From the NCBI GenBank assembly GCA_016219875.1, contig JACRJZ010000021.1:117505-181504 (forward strand): a stretch of DNA of 64,000 nt, read 5' to 3'. This document shows, piece after piece, positions 16,484 through 25,906 of the stretch (positions are counted from its first letter, which is position 1; each line of letters starts with the position of its first letter). This DNA is from Verrucomicrobiota bacterium. Its GTDB lineage: Bacteria; Verrucomicrobiota; Verrucomicrobiia; Limisphaerales; JACRJZ01. Made by a program: the position numbers and the translations under genes. The notes beneath the pieces were generated by a model that made no database searches, was not told the origin of the DNA, and saw nothing but the letters and a program-made list of their open reading frames with translations.

Positions 16484-18049
16484 CTACCAATCGGTCGGCC
16501 GGTAGTCCTTCAGGAACTTGCCCCACAGATGGACGCCGGTGTTGAAGCCGTCGATGATGGGATCGACGATGCGCGCGGCCCCGTCCAAGATGTCCAGGGG
16601 CGGATGGAAGCGATGCTCGCTGGTCTTGCGCGCGGCAATCGCCACGGGATCTTCGTCCGTCACCCAACCGGTATCGACGCTGTTCATGTGGATGCCGTCG
16701 GCCTGGTAATCGGCCGCCGAGGTACGCGTCATCATGTTGAGCGCGGCTTTGGCCATGTTCGTGTGCGGATGCCGCGTCGTCTTGGACTTCCGGTAAAACT
16801 GCCCCTCCATCGCGGAGACGTTGACGATGTGTTTGTCGCGCTCCGGCGTGCGGAGCAGCAGGGGCTTGAGCCGCGCATTCAGGATGAACGGGGCGACGGC
16901 ATTGACGAGATGCACTTCCAGCAGTTCGACCGACGGCACCTCGGCCAGCGTGTAACGCCACGAATTCCGGTCGCGAAGATCGACCTGCTGCAAATCCTGA
17001 TCGAGGCGGCCTTCGGGGAACAGGTCGCGCTGGGCGGCCAGTTCCTCCGGCAGCAAGGGCACTTGGGACAATTCCGCGGCGCGCGTGAGGCCGGCTAGTT
17101 CCGGGAGACGGCGTTCCGGCAGGGCAGGGGAGCCTTCCGGGAGAAGATGATAACCGCGCAAGCCTTCGTAAGCGCCGAGCAAGCGGCTGGCGGCTTCAGG
17201 CATTTCGTGGAGCGGGCCGGTCTCCCGCGCCATCATGTGCTGGTAGAAGTCCGGCGGACGCCGCACAGTCTGGCAGGCGTTGTTGATGATGAAGTCCAGC
17301 CGGGGCCGGCTCTTCAGCAAATGCGCGCAGAACGCTTCCACACTCGGCGTATGACGCAGATCGAGGCCAAAGATTTCGAGCCGATGGCTCCAATCCTTGA
17401 AATCAGGCTCACGCTCATATCGCATGGCCGAATCTCGGGGAAAGCGAGTGGTGACGATGAGTTGCGCGCCGGCCCGCAGCAGCTTGAGGCCGGCCTGGTA
17501 GCCGATCTTCACGCGCCCGCCGGTGAGCAAGGCCACCCGCCCGCGCAGATCAGCGAGTTCGGCGCGCTTGCGGAAATTCACCTCCGCGCACGGCGGGCAA
17601 AGCTGATCGTAGAACGGGTGAATCTGCGAGTAATCGCGCTTGCAGATGTAGCAATGCCGCGGATCCACGACCTCTCGCGGCTCAGGTTCCTTTTCCTCCG
17701 CGTCGAAGCCGGCCGGTGGAAACACATTGGGAGTGGTGAAGACCGGTTCGCGCCGCAGTTTCCGAATGCCCGTCTCCGCCAGCACGCCTTCGTCGCGCTG
17801 CTGCTTCTTGGCCTTGCGCTGGCGATGCTTGTCCTTCAGCAATCGCCGCCGCTGGCTTAAGTCCGGGCAATAGACTTTGCCGGCGGCGGTAAGCAGGCGC
17901 GTGCGCTCCTCGACCGGCACAGCGGCGAGCAACGCGCGGTTGGCGGCGAGCGCTTCAAGAAGTTCGACGGCCGATTTCAGGCGGTCAGGCAGCGCCTTGC
18001 CGTTCGTTTCGGCGGCGACGCTGGCGGTTTCAACAGGTTTGACAGGCAT
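16484..18049 (-). CDS. SDR-type oxidoreductase with N-terminal zinc-ribbon extension
   Basis: A 521-residue cytosolic protein. The N-terminal 130 residues are helical and very basic in part ([20 protein letters not shown]). Next is a CYIC...CPPC pair of Cys motifs (about residues 133-160), likely binding zinc. From about residue 170 comes a Rossmann short-chain dehydrogenase: [18 protein letters not shown] (variant TGxxxGxG cofactor loop), [29 protein letters not shown] (NNA motif), [13 protein letters not shown] and [15 protein letters not shown], where the usual YxxxK is shifted to a HxxNMAK pattern. Proteins of this make-up are known as SDR oxidoreductases with no assigned substrate. It stands alone on the minus strand between two plus-strand enzymes. 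Confidence 0.8.
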   Translation of the reverse strand: MPVKPVETASVAAETNGKALPDRLKSAVELLEALAANRALLAAVPVEERTRLLTAAGKVYCPDLSQRRRLLKDKHRQRKAKKQQRDEGVLAETGIRKLRREPVFTTPNVFPPAGFDAEEKEPEPREVVDPRHCYICKRDYSQIHPFYDQLCPPCAEVNFRKRAELADLRGRVALLTGGRVKIGYQAGLKLLRAGAQLIVTTRFPRDSAMRYEREPDFKDWSHRLEIFGLDLRHTPSVEAFCAHLLKSRPRLDFIINNACQTVRRPPDFYQHMMARETGPLHEMPEAASRLLGAYEGLRGYHLLPEGSPALPERRLPELAGLTRAAELSQVPLLPEELAAQRDLFPEGRLDQDLQQVDLRDRNSWRYTLAEVPSVELLEVHLVNAVAPFILNARLKPLLLRTPERDKHIVNVSAMEGQFYRKSKTTRHPHTNMAKAALNMMTRTSAADYQADGIHMNSVDTGWVTDEDPVAIAARKTSEHRFHPPLDILDGAARIVDPIIDGFNTGVHLWGKFLKDYRPTDW

Positions 18050-18402
18050 GGATTTTTTAGATGCGGCACGGGTTGCCAGGCGGCTTTGGCCCGTGGTCAG
18101 GCGCGGAACATATCCTGCCAGGAAGCGAGGTCAAGGAGCGGCGAGGAAAGCAGTGCGGGATAGGACTGGTGAACCGCGATGGCGGCGCGAGCCGGAAACC
18201 CGCGTGACAGCGCAGAGCCTCCGCATTTCGCGGAACAAGATCGGGATCCTGGGGGCCTGTGCTTCGCTTGAATCCAGTGAGGTCGCCGGCGGCGGGAATT
18301 TTCCCAGCGTGGATTGTTTCGACTAGGCACTTCTGCATTTCGCCCAGTTGTGGCATTCTTCTTCCACAGTGATCCGCGTCATCGGCCATCTGGACCAAGT
18401 TT
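18050..18402. other. Intergenic region
   Basis: A 353-bp divergent gap between the SDR gene and the GH140 gene. It should hold the promoters of both. I see no convincing conserved gene, repeat or operator in it. Confidence 0.5.
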
Positions 18403-19800
18403 ATGAAAACACTCGCACTCCGATTGCTCCGCACCAGTTTGATCGCGCTCTGCCCGGCGACAATGACGTTGCTGATGGCGGTGCCCGCCGCCGCCGCCGT
18501 GCCGGACGATGCGCCGGTGCGTTCGGTCAAGAACCTCAAACTTAAGGTCAGCGCCAACGGGCGCTACCTCGTCGATCAAGGCGGCAAACCGTTCTTCTAC
18601 CTCGGCGACACTTGCTGGCTGCTCTTTCAACGGCTCAATCAGGAGGAACTCGACGAGTATCTGAAGGACCGCGCCGCCAAGGGATTCACCGTCGTCCAAG
18701 CCTATGTCCTGCGCGGTCTGGGCAGGAAACATCCCGACGGCAACGCGTCGCTCCTGGACGCGGCGCCGCTCCTCGACCGGGATCCGACGCGGCCCAACGA
18801 GGAGTTTTTCAAGAACGTGGACTACGTCGTCAACCGCGCGAACGAGTTGGGCCTCGTGATGGGGCTCGTCACCGCCAAGTCGTGGCACGTCGCGGACCAT
18901 CCGGAAAAAGTGTTCGACGAAAAGAACGCTTACGGGTTCGGCAAATTCCTGGGCGAACGCTACAAGAACAACGCTGTCCTGTGGTTTCCCGGCGGCGACT
19001 CCGCTCCGGGAAAATACGATGCGGTCTGGGTGGCGATGGCGAAGGGGCTGAAGGACGGCACCGGCGGCAGCCAGCTTGTCTGCTACCACGGCCAGGGGAG
19101 CACGTCGTCATCGATGTGGTTCCACAAGGCCGACTGGCTCGACTTCAACTCCATTCAGTCCGGACACAATTTCGGGTCGGACAGTTACGCGTTTGTCAGC
19201 AAGGATTACTCTCTGACGCCGGCCAAACCGACCGTCGATATGGAGCCGGCGTATGAGAACCATCCCACCGGCGCCAACCAGCCGCGCGTGGACGCCCACA
19301 AGGTGCGCACTCAAGCCTACGCCGCGATGCTTGCTGGCGCGGCTGGGCACGGCTACGGCTCCTTGGACTTGTTTTACTTCTACAAGGACGCCGACGGTCC
19401 GTTCCCCAAAAACGGTTTCCAGCACTGGCGCACCGCGGTGGCCTATGAAGGCTCGCGTCAGGTGGGACTGATGCGTCGGCTGTTCGAGCAACGACCGTGG
19501 CACAAACTGGTTCCCGACCAGTCGGTGCTCGCGTCGGCGCCGGGTGCCGGCCCATATCGCTTCGTTGCAGCGCGGGCGGAAGACGGGAGCTTCGTCATTG
19601 CCCACACCGCTCGCGGCCAGCCCGTGAGCATAAACATGAACAAGCTGCACGGTTCGTCCGTGAACGCTCAGTGGTATGATCCGCGCGACGGAACGTGGAA
19701 AGCCATCGGCCAATATCCCAACAACGGCATCCAGGAGTTCGTTCCGCCATCCCGAGGCGAGAAAGACGACTGGGTGCTGGTGCTCGATGCTCAACCCTGA
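18403..19800 (+). CDS. GH140-like apiosidase (DUF4038), secreted
   Basis: A 465-residue exported protein with a signal region of about 32 residues. It follows the DUF4038/GH140 pattern: NGRYLVDQGGKPFFYLGDTC then WLLFQRL at the start of a TIM barrel, EYLKDRAAKGFTVVQAYVL, and NAVLWFPGGD, whose Asp199 corresponds to the acid/base of GH140 apiosidases. Later PTVDMEPAYEN puts Glu281 in the nucleophile place. The last 90 residues form a beta-sandwich ('Collagen_bind_2'-like: INMNKLHGSSVNAQWYDPRD). GH140 enzymes cut apiose linkages in rhamnogalacturonan II. The GH28 gene 127 bp downstream fits a pectin-degrading role. Residue equivalence is from family knowledge, not alignment. Confidence 0.85.
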   Translation: MKTLALRLLRTSLIALCPATMTLLMAVPAAAAVPDDAPVRSVKNLKLKVSANGRYLVDQGGKPFFYLGDTCWLLFQRLNQEELDEYLKDRAAKGFTVVQAYVLRGLGRKHPDGNASLLDAAPLLDRDPTRPNEEFFKNVDYVVNRANELGLVMGLVTAKSWHVADHPEKVFDEKNAYGFGKFLGERYKNNAVLWFPGGDSAPGKYDAVWVAMAKGLKDGTGGSQLVCYHGQGSTSSSMWFHKADWLDFNSIQSGHNFGSDSYAFVSKDYSLTPAKPTVDMEPAYENHPTGANQPRVDAHKVRTQAYAAMLAGAAGHGYGSLDLFYFYKDADGPFPKNGFQHWRTAVAYEGSRQVGLMRRLFEQRPWHKLVPDQSVLASAPGAGPYRFVAARAEDGSFVIAHTARGQPVSINMNKLHGSSVNAQWYDPRDGTWKAIGQYPNNGIQEFVPPSRGEKDDWVLVLDAQP

Positions 19801-19927
19801 GAATGAATTGAGCACACATGCAATTCGGGTTTGCCATCCTGATAACGAATTCACGCAAGGGTTCAGCCAGCAGCCGGGCGTTTGGAGTCTCCTGCCGGAA
19901 GAACCCCATTTTTGATCCTTGGAACAA

Positions 19928-21319
19928 ATGAGAATCTTCATCCGTCATGCCTGGTCGTCCCTCGGGGTTTGCGCAGCGCTCTCCGCCGTCTCCGCCGAGG
20001 TCGCTCACGTGGTCAACGAGCCTACGGGAAAAGCGGTGCAACTCGCAATCGACGCCTGCGCGACCCAGGGCGGTGGCGTGGTCCGCCTGCCGCCGGGACG
20101 TTATGTCAGCGGTCCCTTGTGGCTGAAAGACAACGTCGAGCTGCGGCTGGAAGCCGGTGCGACCGTGGTGCTGAGCCACGACCGGAAGGACTGGCCCGCG
20201 GGCGTGCGGGCCTTGGTCAATGCCAAAGGGGCAACGAATATTGCCATCACCGGGCGCGGCACGTTTGACGGTGACGCCCAGTGGGAGTATGCGCCCGCGC
20301 GCGGACAAGATCCCGAGATCGTCGAAGAGCAGGACATTGCGCGGCGGGCCGGCGTGGAGATGAAGCGCTACTATCGAAAAGGCGAAGTGCAGAAATACCT
20401 GTTCGTGCTCCAGGACTCGGAAGACATCCGCCTCGAGGGCGTGACCATCCGGAATGCGCCCCTCTGGAACGTCCGTTTGCAGGACTGCAACCGGGTTTGG
20501 ATCAGGGGCATCTTCCTTTATTCCGATCTGGAGCGCGGCGTGAACTCCGATGGGATTGATATTGTCTCCTCCTCGAACGTGCTCATCAGCGACTCGATCA
20601 TTTGCACAGCCGACGATGCCATCTGCCTGAAGACCTCGGACCTCGGCGGACGGGGCGGAGGAACCGTTCGTCCAACCGAGAACGTGGTCGTGAACAACTG
20701 CATCCTGACCTCTTCTTCGACGGCAATGATGATCGGGACCGAAACCCATGCCGACATCCGCCATGTCTTGTTCTCGAACATCATCGTGCGCAACTCCAAC
20801 AAGGTTTTCGGCATCAATGTCCAGGATGGCGCGACCGTGAGCGACGTGCGATTCGTGAACGTCACCTTCGAGACGAACCGGCGTCACTGGAACTGGTGGG
20901 GCAGCGCCGAGGTGATGAAGTTCGTGCTGAAGAAACGCACGCCCCAGTCGCGTCTCGGTCGGATTCGCGACATCACGATCGACGGCGCTCAAGGCACAGC
21001 GCGCGGCACGTCACGGGTCACCGGCGATGCCGAGCGCAAGCTGGAGAACATCACCATCGCCAATCTGCGCGTGAAGATGTTGGCGGAGGACCGACCCGAC
21101 AAACGAGCCACCGACGCATTGATCTTCCAAGGGATTGATGGACTCACGCTGCGGGATGTGGAAGTGGACTGGGACCGGGAGAAAGCCGAGCCCCAATGGG
21201 GCAGTGCCCTGGTGCTTCGCAACATCTCGAACCTCGTGTTGCAGGGTTTTCGGGGGCAAGCCGCACGGCCGGCTGGACCGCTCCCCGCTGTGGCGGAGGA
21301 AAACGTGACGAGGCGATGA
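19928..21319 (+). CDS. GH28 polygalacturonase-like glycosidase, secreted
   Basis: A 463-residue exported beta-helix enzyme. The ATG at 19928 gives MRIFIRHAWSSLGVCAALSA as the signal. GH28 signs: VQLAIDACATQGGGVVRLPP (substrate-binding opening), ITGRGTFDGDAQWEY, NAPLWNVRLQDC, and SDGIDIVSSSN, containing the first catalytic Asp of the family's NTD motif. CTADDAICLKTS gives the DD motif. The usual later 'GHG..SIG' is weaker here (TAMMIGTETHADIRH). It lies between two GH140-like enzymes and an enolase-type dehydratase, so it probably releases galacturonic acid or rhamnose-linked galacturonate from pectin outside the cytoplasm. Confidence 0.88.
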   Translation: MRIFIRHAWSSLGVCAALSAVSAEVAHVVNEPTGKAVQLAIDACATQGGGVVRLPPGRYVSGPLWLKDNVELRLEAGATVVLSHDRKDWPAGVRALVNAKGATNIAITGRGTFDGDAQWEYAPARGQDPEIVEEQDIARRAGVEMKRYYRKGEVQKYLFVLQDSEDIRLEGVTIRNAPLWNVRLQDCNRVWIRGIFLYSDLERGVNSDGIDIVSSSNVLISDSIICTADDAICLKTSDLGGRGGGTVRPTENVVVNNCILTSSSTAMMIGTETHADIRHVLFSNIIVRNSNKVFGINVQDGATVSDVRFVNVTFETNRRHWNWWGSAEVMKFVLKKRTPQSRLGRIRDITIDGAQGTARGTSRVTGDAERKLENITIANLRVKMLAEDRPDKRATDALIFQGIDGLTLRDVEVDWDREKAEPQWGSALVLRNISNLVLQGFRGQAARPAGPLPAVAEENVTRR

Positions 21320-21406
21320 GTGGGAAGAGCGTCAGAGCCGGGTGAAGCACGAGGAAGGCGGGGTCCTCAGGGTCGTACCGTCTAATCAGCCACCGGATAC
21401 GTCTGG

Positions 21407-21436
21407 AACCTTTTGTTGCACCTGCGACAAAAGGTT
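21407..21436. repeat. 30-bp palindrome A, at the 3' end of the PaaX-like gene
   Basis: AACCTTTTGT ... ACAAAAGGTT: outer arms 21407-21416 and 21427-21436 with an almost complementary centre (TGCACCTGCG). It lies four bases past the stop of the minus-strand regulator gene. It differs from palindrome B (22270-22299) at two positions. There is no T-tract on either side, so it is not a classical terminator. Confidence 0.75.
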
Positions 21437-21439
21437 GCA

Positions 21440-22231
21440 CTACCCCAGCCAGGGTACAAATGCCCGGAGTCGCGCGCCTGCGCGCCCCAGCACCTCGCGC
21501 CGACGCTGCCAGGCGCGGCGACCAGTGTAGTCCGGGGGTAGCAATCGGGCCGGCAGGAGAGGATCCAACTGCATCGCCGCCAACCAGGCGGCGCGTTCGT
21601 CCGCCGCCCAGCGTTGCAGCACCTTGGCCGCAGCCATGTCCCGGAGCGGATCGAGGGGACATTCGTTGAGCACATTCAGGTGGTGAGCGTAACGGCGATT
21701 GATCCGTGCTAAATCCCAGGCGCCCGCCACGATCTCTGCGTCGCTTTCTCCCGCCGCGGGCCGCGCTTCGAGCAGCAGGAGCGACGCGACGTTGACTTGG
21801 CCGCCGGCGAGAATCTCGCGCTCGCCATGCACCGGATCGGGCGTGATCCACACGCTCCCTTGCAGGCAGCCAAAGGCCCGCAGGCGCAAGTAGCGACGCA
21901 GCCGCTCTCGTCGTGCGTTTTGTCCCATGGGCACATCGAACAACACCAGCCGCCAAAGTCCGTCCCAATCCCGCGTCCATTGGGCTTCTGGATCGCGCCC
22001 GCCCAAGGCGTGCAGGCGCCCCTGTTCGGTGAGCCGGTAGAGGCGGTCTCCAGTGGACTTCAGATTGCGCTCGAGGAGCTGCAGTTTCTCCAGTTTGGAG
22101 ACTTGAGGGAGCAAGCCGTTGTGGTAGGCCCAACTTTCATAGGAGTCGGTCAGGTTTCGGAAGGTGGGCCGCATCAGCCTGTCGGCTGACCACAGCAGGA
22201 AGTTCAGGAATTCTTCGGTTTTGGGCTGCAT
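21440..22231 (-). CDS. PaaX-like transcriptional regulator
   Basis: About 263 residues from the ATG at 22231 (an upstream TTG at 22267 would add 12). The N-terminal part (EEFLNFLLWSADRLMRPTFR ... SKLEKLQLLERN, RLYRLTEQGRLHALGG) is a winged-helix. The middle (WRLVLFDVPMGQNARRERLR then RYLRLRAFGCLQGSVWITP) is the Cas2-like ferredoxin fold of PaaX proteins. The C-terminal part (MAAAKVLQRWAADERAAWLA) is the PaaX helical tail. PaaX represses phenylacetate genes by binding palindromes; this remote member sits among pectin enzymes and may control them. The gene is bracketed by two nearly identical 30-bp palindromes, the 5' one 39 bp before the ATG, which suggests self-regulation. The Cas2-like fold is not a CRISPR sign. 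Confidence 0.78.
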   Translation of the reverse strand: MQPKTEEFLNFLLWSADRLMRPTFRNLTDSYESWAYHNGLLPQVSKLEKLQLLERNLKSTGDRLYRLTEQGRLHALGGRDPEAQWTRDWDGLWRLVLFDVPMGQNARRERLRRYLRLRAFGCLQGSVWITPDPVHGEREILAGGQVNVASLLLLEARPAAGESDAEIVAGAWDLARINRRYAHHLNVLNECPLDPLRDMAAAKVLQRWAADERAAWLAAMQLDPLLPARLLPPDYTGRRAWQRRREVLGRAGARLRAFVPWLG

Positions 22232-22269
22232 GACGGCATGCCTGGGCACATGACGCAGGAGACGCAAGT

Positions 22270-22299
22270 AATCTTTTGTTGCACCTGCAACAAAAGGTT
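22270..22299. promoter_or_regulatory. 30-bp palindrome B, candidate operator
   Basis: CTTTTGTTGCA (22273-22283) and TGCAACAAAAG (22286-22296) are perfect 11-bp inverted arms around CC, with nearly matching flanks out to 22270 and 22299. It lies between the PaaX-like gene and the divergent dehydratase gene, so one bound dimer could act on both promoters. Binding is inference. Confidence 0.65.
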
Positions 22300-22486
22300 C
22301 AGCCCCTCACCGCGGCGGTTGGTATTACCTTTGGCTCGCGCAACACGTCGCACCCCAGGCGCAGGTTGACCGTGTCCGCGTTGACGGGCAGCTCCGTTGA
22401 ATTGGCCTCGAGCTCTCTTCAGCCACCCGAGGACACGAGGCAGCTTGAAGGCCAGTCAATATTGTGCTGTGATGGCGGCGCTCTTT

Positions 22487-23773
22487 ATGAAAACCAATCG
22501 ACGTCGATTCCTTACGGCGAACCTTCTCGGCAGTCTGGCGGCTGCGCTACCGCTTTCCGCGCTGGGCGCCGAGACTCCGCGCTCGGGTGCCAGAAGCCAA
22601 AACCCTCGTTATGCCCGGCTGGATGAAATCCTCCGGCAACCGGTGCTGAAGCGAGAGCTGTTCCCCGCACCCGTCATCATCGAGAGCCTGGAATTGCTTC
22701 GCTACCGTGACAGCTTTCTGTGCCGGGTTCGTTCGCGCGACGGAGCGGAAGGCCTTTCGGTCGGGCACAGCGAGCTGAGGACACTCTATCCGATCTTTCT
22801 CAACAAATTGCAGCCGTTCTTCCTCGGCAAGGATGCTCGGGACCTGGATCTCCTCCTCAAGAAGGTGTTCATCTACGGCTTCAATTTCCGGTTCAACGGC
22901 ATCTCCATCGGCACGCCGCTGGCCACGATCGAGTTTGCCCTCCTCGATCTGCTGGGACGCATCGCGAAGAAACCCATCGGCCAGTTGATTGGCGACATCC
23001 AGCACCCGGAGGTCACCGTTTACCAGGCGACAGAGTATCGCGAGAAATCGGTCGAGGAATCCTTGGCCCTGATCAAACGCGATGTCGCCGAATACAGCGC
23101 CCACGCGCTCAAAATCAAGGTCGGCGGTCTTATGTTCATGACGACCGATATCCGTGCCGTCGGCCCCAAAGGCCGGACCGAAGCGATGATTCCCCTCATC
23201 CGAAAGACCTTTGGCGATCAAATGGCGTTGTATGCGGATGCCAACGGATTTTATTCCGTCGAGGAAGCGATCCGCGTGGGCAGACTGTTGGAGGAATACC
23301 GGTTTGGCTTTTTCGAGGAGCCGGTGATGTTCGACTGGTATCAAGAGACCCAACAAGTCGCCGACGCGCTTTCCCTGCCCATTGCCGGCGGCGAACAGGA
23401 GTATAGCTTGCACGGCTTCCGTTGGCTCATTGCCAACGACGCGCTCGAGATTGTGCAGCCGGACACCTATTATTTCGGCGGCATGATCCGCTCGATGCAG
23501 GTGGCGCGCATGGCTGCCGTCTTTGGCAAGAGTTGCACACCCCACATGTCGGGCGGCGGACTCGGCTTCCTTTACATGATGCACTTTGTTTCCGCGCTGC
23601 CCAATGCTATGCCGCATCACGAGTTCAAGGGCCTTCGCACGAACGTGCAATTTGAGTGCAAGACATCACCGCTCAAAGTTGTCGATGGAAAAATCAAGGT
23701 CCCCACCGGCCCGGGCTTGGGCGTGGAGATCGACCCGGCATACCTGAAAAAACACGAGGCTGTAAAAGCCTAG
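22487..23773 (+). CDS. Enolase-superfamily dehydratase (mandelate racemase/galactonate dehydratase-like), Tat-exported
   Basis: A 428-residue protein starting at the ATG at 22487, which opens a twin-arginine signal ([20 protein letters not shown]). The enolase-superfamily core is present: [11 protein letters not shown] (KxK catalytic pair), YADANGFYS and [10 protein letters not shown] (metal-binding Asp and Glu), IAGGEQEYS (third metal ligand), and [15 protein letters not shown] (catalytic His region). The family converts sugar acids by dehydration or racemisation. With GH28 and GH140 enzymes on both sides, an aldonic or uronic acid substrate is likely. The folded, exported form is unusual for this superfamily but common in Verrucomicrobiota. 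Confidence 0.85.
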   Translation: MKTNRRRFLTANLLGSLAAALPLSALGAETPRSGARSQNPRYARLDEILRQPVLKRELFPAPVIIESLELLRYRDSFLCRVRSRDGAEGLSVGHSELRTLYPIFLNKLQPFFLGKDARDLDLLLKKVFIYGFNFRFNGISIGTPLATIEFALLDLLGRIAKKPIGQLIGDIQHPEVTVYQATEYREKSVEESLALIKRDVAEYSAHALKIKVGGLMFMTTDIRAVGPKGRTEAMIPLIRKTFGDQMALYADANGFYSVEEAIRVGRLLEEYRFGFFEEPVMFDWYQETQQVADALSLPIAGGEQEYSLHGFRWLIANDALEIVQPDTYYFGGMIRSMQVARMAAVFGKSCTPHMSGGGLGFLYMMHFVSALPNAMPHHEFKGLRTNVQFECKTSPLKVVDGKIKVPTGPGLGVEIDPAYLKKHEAVKA

Positions 23774-23795
23774 CAAGCGGCGAGTGAACGTCCCA

Positions 23796-25424
23796 ATGAA
23801 GCATCTATCGAAACCCCTCAGTCTGCTGGTATTGGTTGGCGCGCTGATAAGTGGCGAACCAGCTTGGGCTGCCCCCGGAACAAGTCCGCACTCCTGGCAG
23901 CGGTGGGACCATGCCCTGACCAGCACCTGCAACTACGGGAACCCGTACGCTGACGTGACCCTGCGGGTGACCTACAGCGGACCCGCTGGCCGTGCCTTCC
24001 ACGCCTACGGGTTTTGGGATGGCGGGGCCACCTTCCGGATCCGCTGCGCCTTCCCGACATCGGGAATTTGGCGTTGGGAAACGGAATGCTCCGACACCAC
24101 CAACGCCGGCTTGCATCGCCAGCGCGGCACGGTGGATGTCGCACCCTATCGTGGCGACGGCTCACTGTACCGCCGCGGCTTTCTGAAGGTGAGCGACAAC
24201 CGCCGCTATCTGGTTTACGGCGACGGCGCTCCGTTCCTGTGGATCGCAGACACCGCCTGGGCCGTGCCGCAGCGAGCCAGCCCCGAGGAATGGGACGCAT
24301 ACCTGAAGGACCGCACCGCCAAGCATTTCACCGTCATCCAAGTGGGGCCGGCATCGGCGTGGGCCGGCGAGCGTGACCGCCAGGGCGAAAAACCGTTCAC
24401 CGACAAAACCTGCGCCCAGTGGAACCCGGCTTATTGGCAAGGGTTCGAGCGCAAAGTGCAGCGCGCGAACGAAAGCGGGCTGGTCGTGTTGTTGGTCGGG
24501 CTGATGGAACCAGTCTCGCGCTATCCCGAATCCAGCAAGGCGTGCCTTTTCGCCCGAAGTATCGTCGCGCGATTGTTCGGTAATTTCGTGATCTTCTCGC
24601 CGAGTTTCGACAGCGAGTTCATGCCGTTGGCCAACGAGGTGGGCCGTGCTGCCCGTGACGCCACCGCCATGCACCTGATCACTCAGCACCCCGGCACACC
24701 CTGGAGCCAGCCGACGCCGACCTTCTCCAACAAATACTACGACGAGCCCTACTTGGATATCGCTGCCGTGCAGACCGGGCACAACGCTGGGCATCTCGAT
24801 TGGTGCGCGCACCATGCAATCGAATGGAACTTGCACCTCTACCGCCATGAGCCGCACAAGCCGGTCATCAATCTGGAGGCCATGTACGACGCTCAAGGCG
24901 AGAAAGGCTGGCGGGCAGTCGATGCCCGCTCCCTGGGTTGGCGCACTTGGCTGTCGGGCGCGATGGGTTATACCTACGGCGCCGGCGATCTGCCGCCCAA
25001 GGTCCCGCGAGGCAGCGGCGCTGTGTGGAAGTGGGTGACTGATCCGGAGAAGTACGACTATTGGAAGAAGGCGCTGCAATGGGAGAGCGCTTTCCAGATG
25101 CATCACCTGCACGACTTCCTGGCCGCGATCGAATGGTGGCGTTTGGAGCCGGCGCACGAGTTGATCCGCAACCAATCCAATGATGTGACCCGCCGGATGG
25201 TGCTGGCCAAGACCGCTGCGAATGATCTGGCGGTGGCCTATCTTCCGGACAACGCGGCCATCGAGGTGGACCTGTCCGTGTTCCGGGCGCCTCTCACCGC
25301 TCGCTGGTTCGATCCGGTGAGCGGCCGATACACTCCGGTGACTGGCAGCGTCGCGAATGAAGGCGCTCACAGCTTCGTGCCGCCGGCGAAGGGGGACTGG
25401 GTGTTGCTCCTACAGCAAGAATGA
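23796..25424 (+). CDS. Second GH140-like protein (DUF5060 + DUF4038), secreted
   Basis: A 542-residue exported protein (ATG at 23796; signal KHLSKPLSLLVLVGALISGE). Residues about 30-125 form a beta-sandwich of the DUF5060 kind (YADVTLRVTYSGPAGRAFHA, TFRIRCAFPTSGIWRWETEC). The barrel follows: NRRYLVYGDGAPFLWIADTA, then EEWDAYLKDRTAKHFTVIQV, LFGNFVIFSPSFDSEFMPLA, and HKPVINLEAMYDAQG. The tail is a second beta-sandwich (VDLSVFRAPLTARWFDPVSG). It is a distant paralog of the gene at 18403. In place of 'PGGD' it has 'SPSFD', so the acid/base position is changed in context, but an Asp is kept. It starts 22 bp after the dehydratase gene and is probably co-transcribed. Confidence 0.82.
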   Translation: MKHLSKPLSLLVLVGALISGEPAWAAPGTSPHSWQRWDHALTSTCNYGNPYADVTLRVTYSGPAGRAFHAYGFWDGGATFRIRCAFPTSGIWRWETECSDTTNAGLHRQRGTVDVAPYRGDGSLYRRGFLKVSDNRRYLVYGDGAPFLWIADTAWAVPQRASPEEWDAYLKDRTAKHFTVIQVGPASAWAGERDRQGEKPFTDKTCAQWNPAYWQGFERKVQRANESGLVVLLVGLMEPVSRYPESSKACLFARSIVARLFGNFVIFSPSFDSEFMPLANEVGRAARDATAMHLITQHPGTPWSQPTPTFSNKYYDEPYLDIAAVQTGHNAGHLDWCAHHAIEWNLHLYRHEPHKPVINLEAMYDAQGEKGWRAVDARSLGWRTWLSGAMGYTYGAGDLPPKVPRGSGAVWKWVTDPEKYDYWKKALQWESAFQMHHLHDFLAAIEWWRLEPAHELIRNQSNDVTRRMVLAKTAANDLAVAYLPDNAAIEVDLSVFRAPLTARWFDPVSGRYTPVTGSVANEGAHSFVPPAKGDWVLLLQQE

Positions 25425-25709
25425 ATGGAGAACCCAACGTAAACGGGTCGAGAAGTGCGAGACGCGATAGCCTCGTTCAGGATCGGAGCGCCAAGGTGAG
25501 GAGGGGCTGATTTGTCTTGTTCCCGTGCTGGGATTGGCTTGGCTGGCGCTGCCGGGTTTCTCGTGAGCCGCTGAGCCGAGGTCTGTGGCGGTAAAGCCGG
25601 AGTAACGGTTGATCGGCGCCCGTGCCACTCTGGAGCCGTTTCGAGATCGGAGTCGCCAATCAGCGGCCGTTGAGCGTTGATCTCGCCAATCCGCGCCACT
25701 GGCTTTTCG
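25425..25709. other. Intergenic region before the terminator and tRNA-Asn
   Basis: No gene is supported between the GH140-like stop and the terminator at 25710. Frames reading through here on the minus strand also cross the tRNA and are artefacts. Confidence 0.5.
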
Positions 25710-25730
25710 CGGGCACGCCCGTTTTTTTTT
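25710..25730 (+). terminator. Rho-independent terminator
   Basis: CGGG-CACG-CCCG (25710-25721) is a GC-rich stem followed directly by nine T (25722-25730). It probably ends the plus-strand transcript of the dehydratase/GH140-like pair; the stem is short (4-5 bp). Confidence 0.55.
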
Positions 25731-25831
25731 GACCGCGCCTATCGGATGCGCACCGACCTCAAAAAAGACAAAACCCTCAAAAAGCCGTTGACTCCAAAAC
25801 GAGCGATAATCAGACTGCACCGCTTCTGGGT

Positions 25832-25906
25832 TCCAGAGTAGCTCAATGGTAGAGCAGCCGGCTGTTAACCGGCGGGTTAGAGGTTCGAGCCCTCTCTCTG
25901 GAGCCA
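25832..25906 (+). tRNA. tRNA-Asn (GTT), CCA encoded
   Basis: The cloverleaf is complete: acceptor stem TCCAGAG/CTCTGGA, D-arm GCTC...GAGC, anticodon arm GCCGG-CTGTTAA-CCGGC with anticodon GTT, five-base variable loop, T-arm AGAGG-TTCGAGC-CCTCT, discriminator G at 25903, then encoded CCA at 25904-25906. A phage-like fragment follows, which fits tRNA use as an integration site. Confidence 0.96.

Noticed and set aside
21440..22231. A cas2-like CRISPR gene
   Set aside because: The ferredoxin-fold middle part is normal in PaaX regulators; the winged-helix and C-terminal domains are present, and no CRISPR array or other cas gene is in the window.
25788..25810. A sigma-70 promoter (TTGACT...GATAAT) before tRNA-Asn
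   Set aside because: The spacing between the two hexamers is only 11 bp, too short for a standard promoter.
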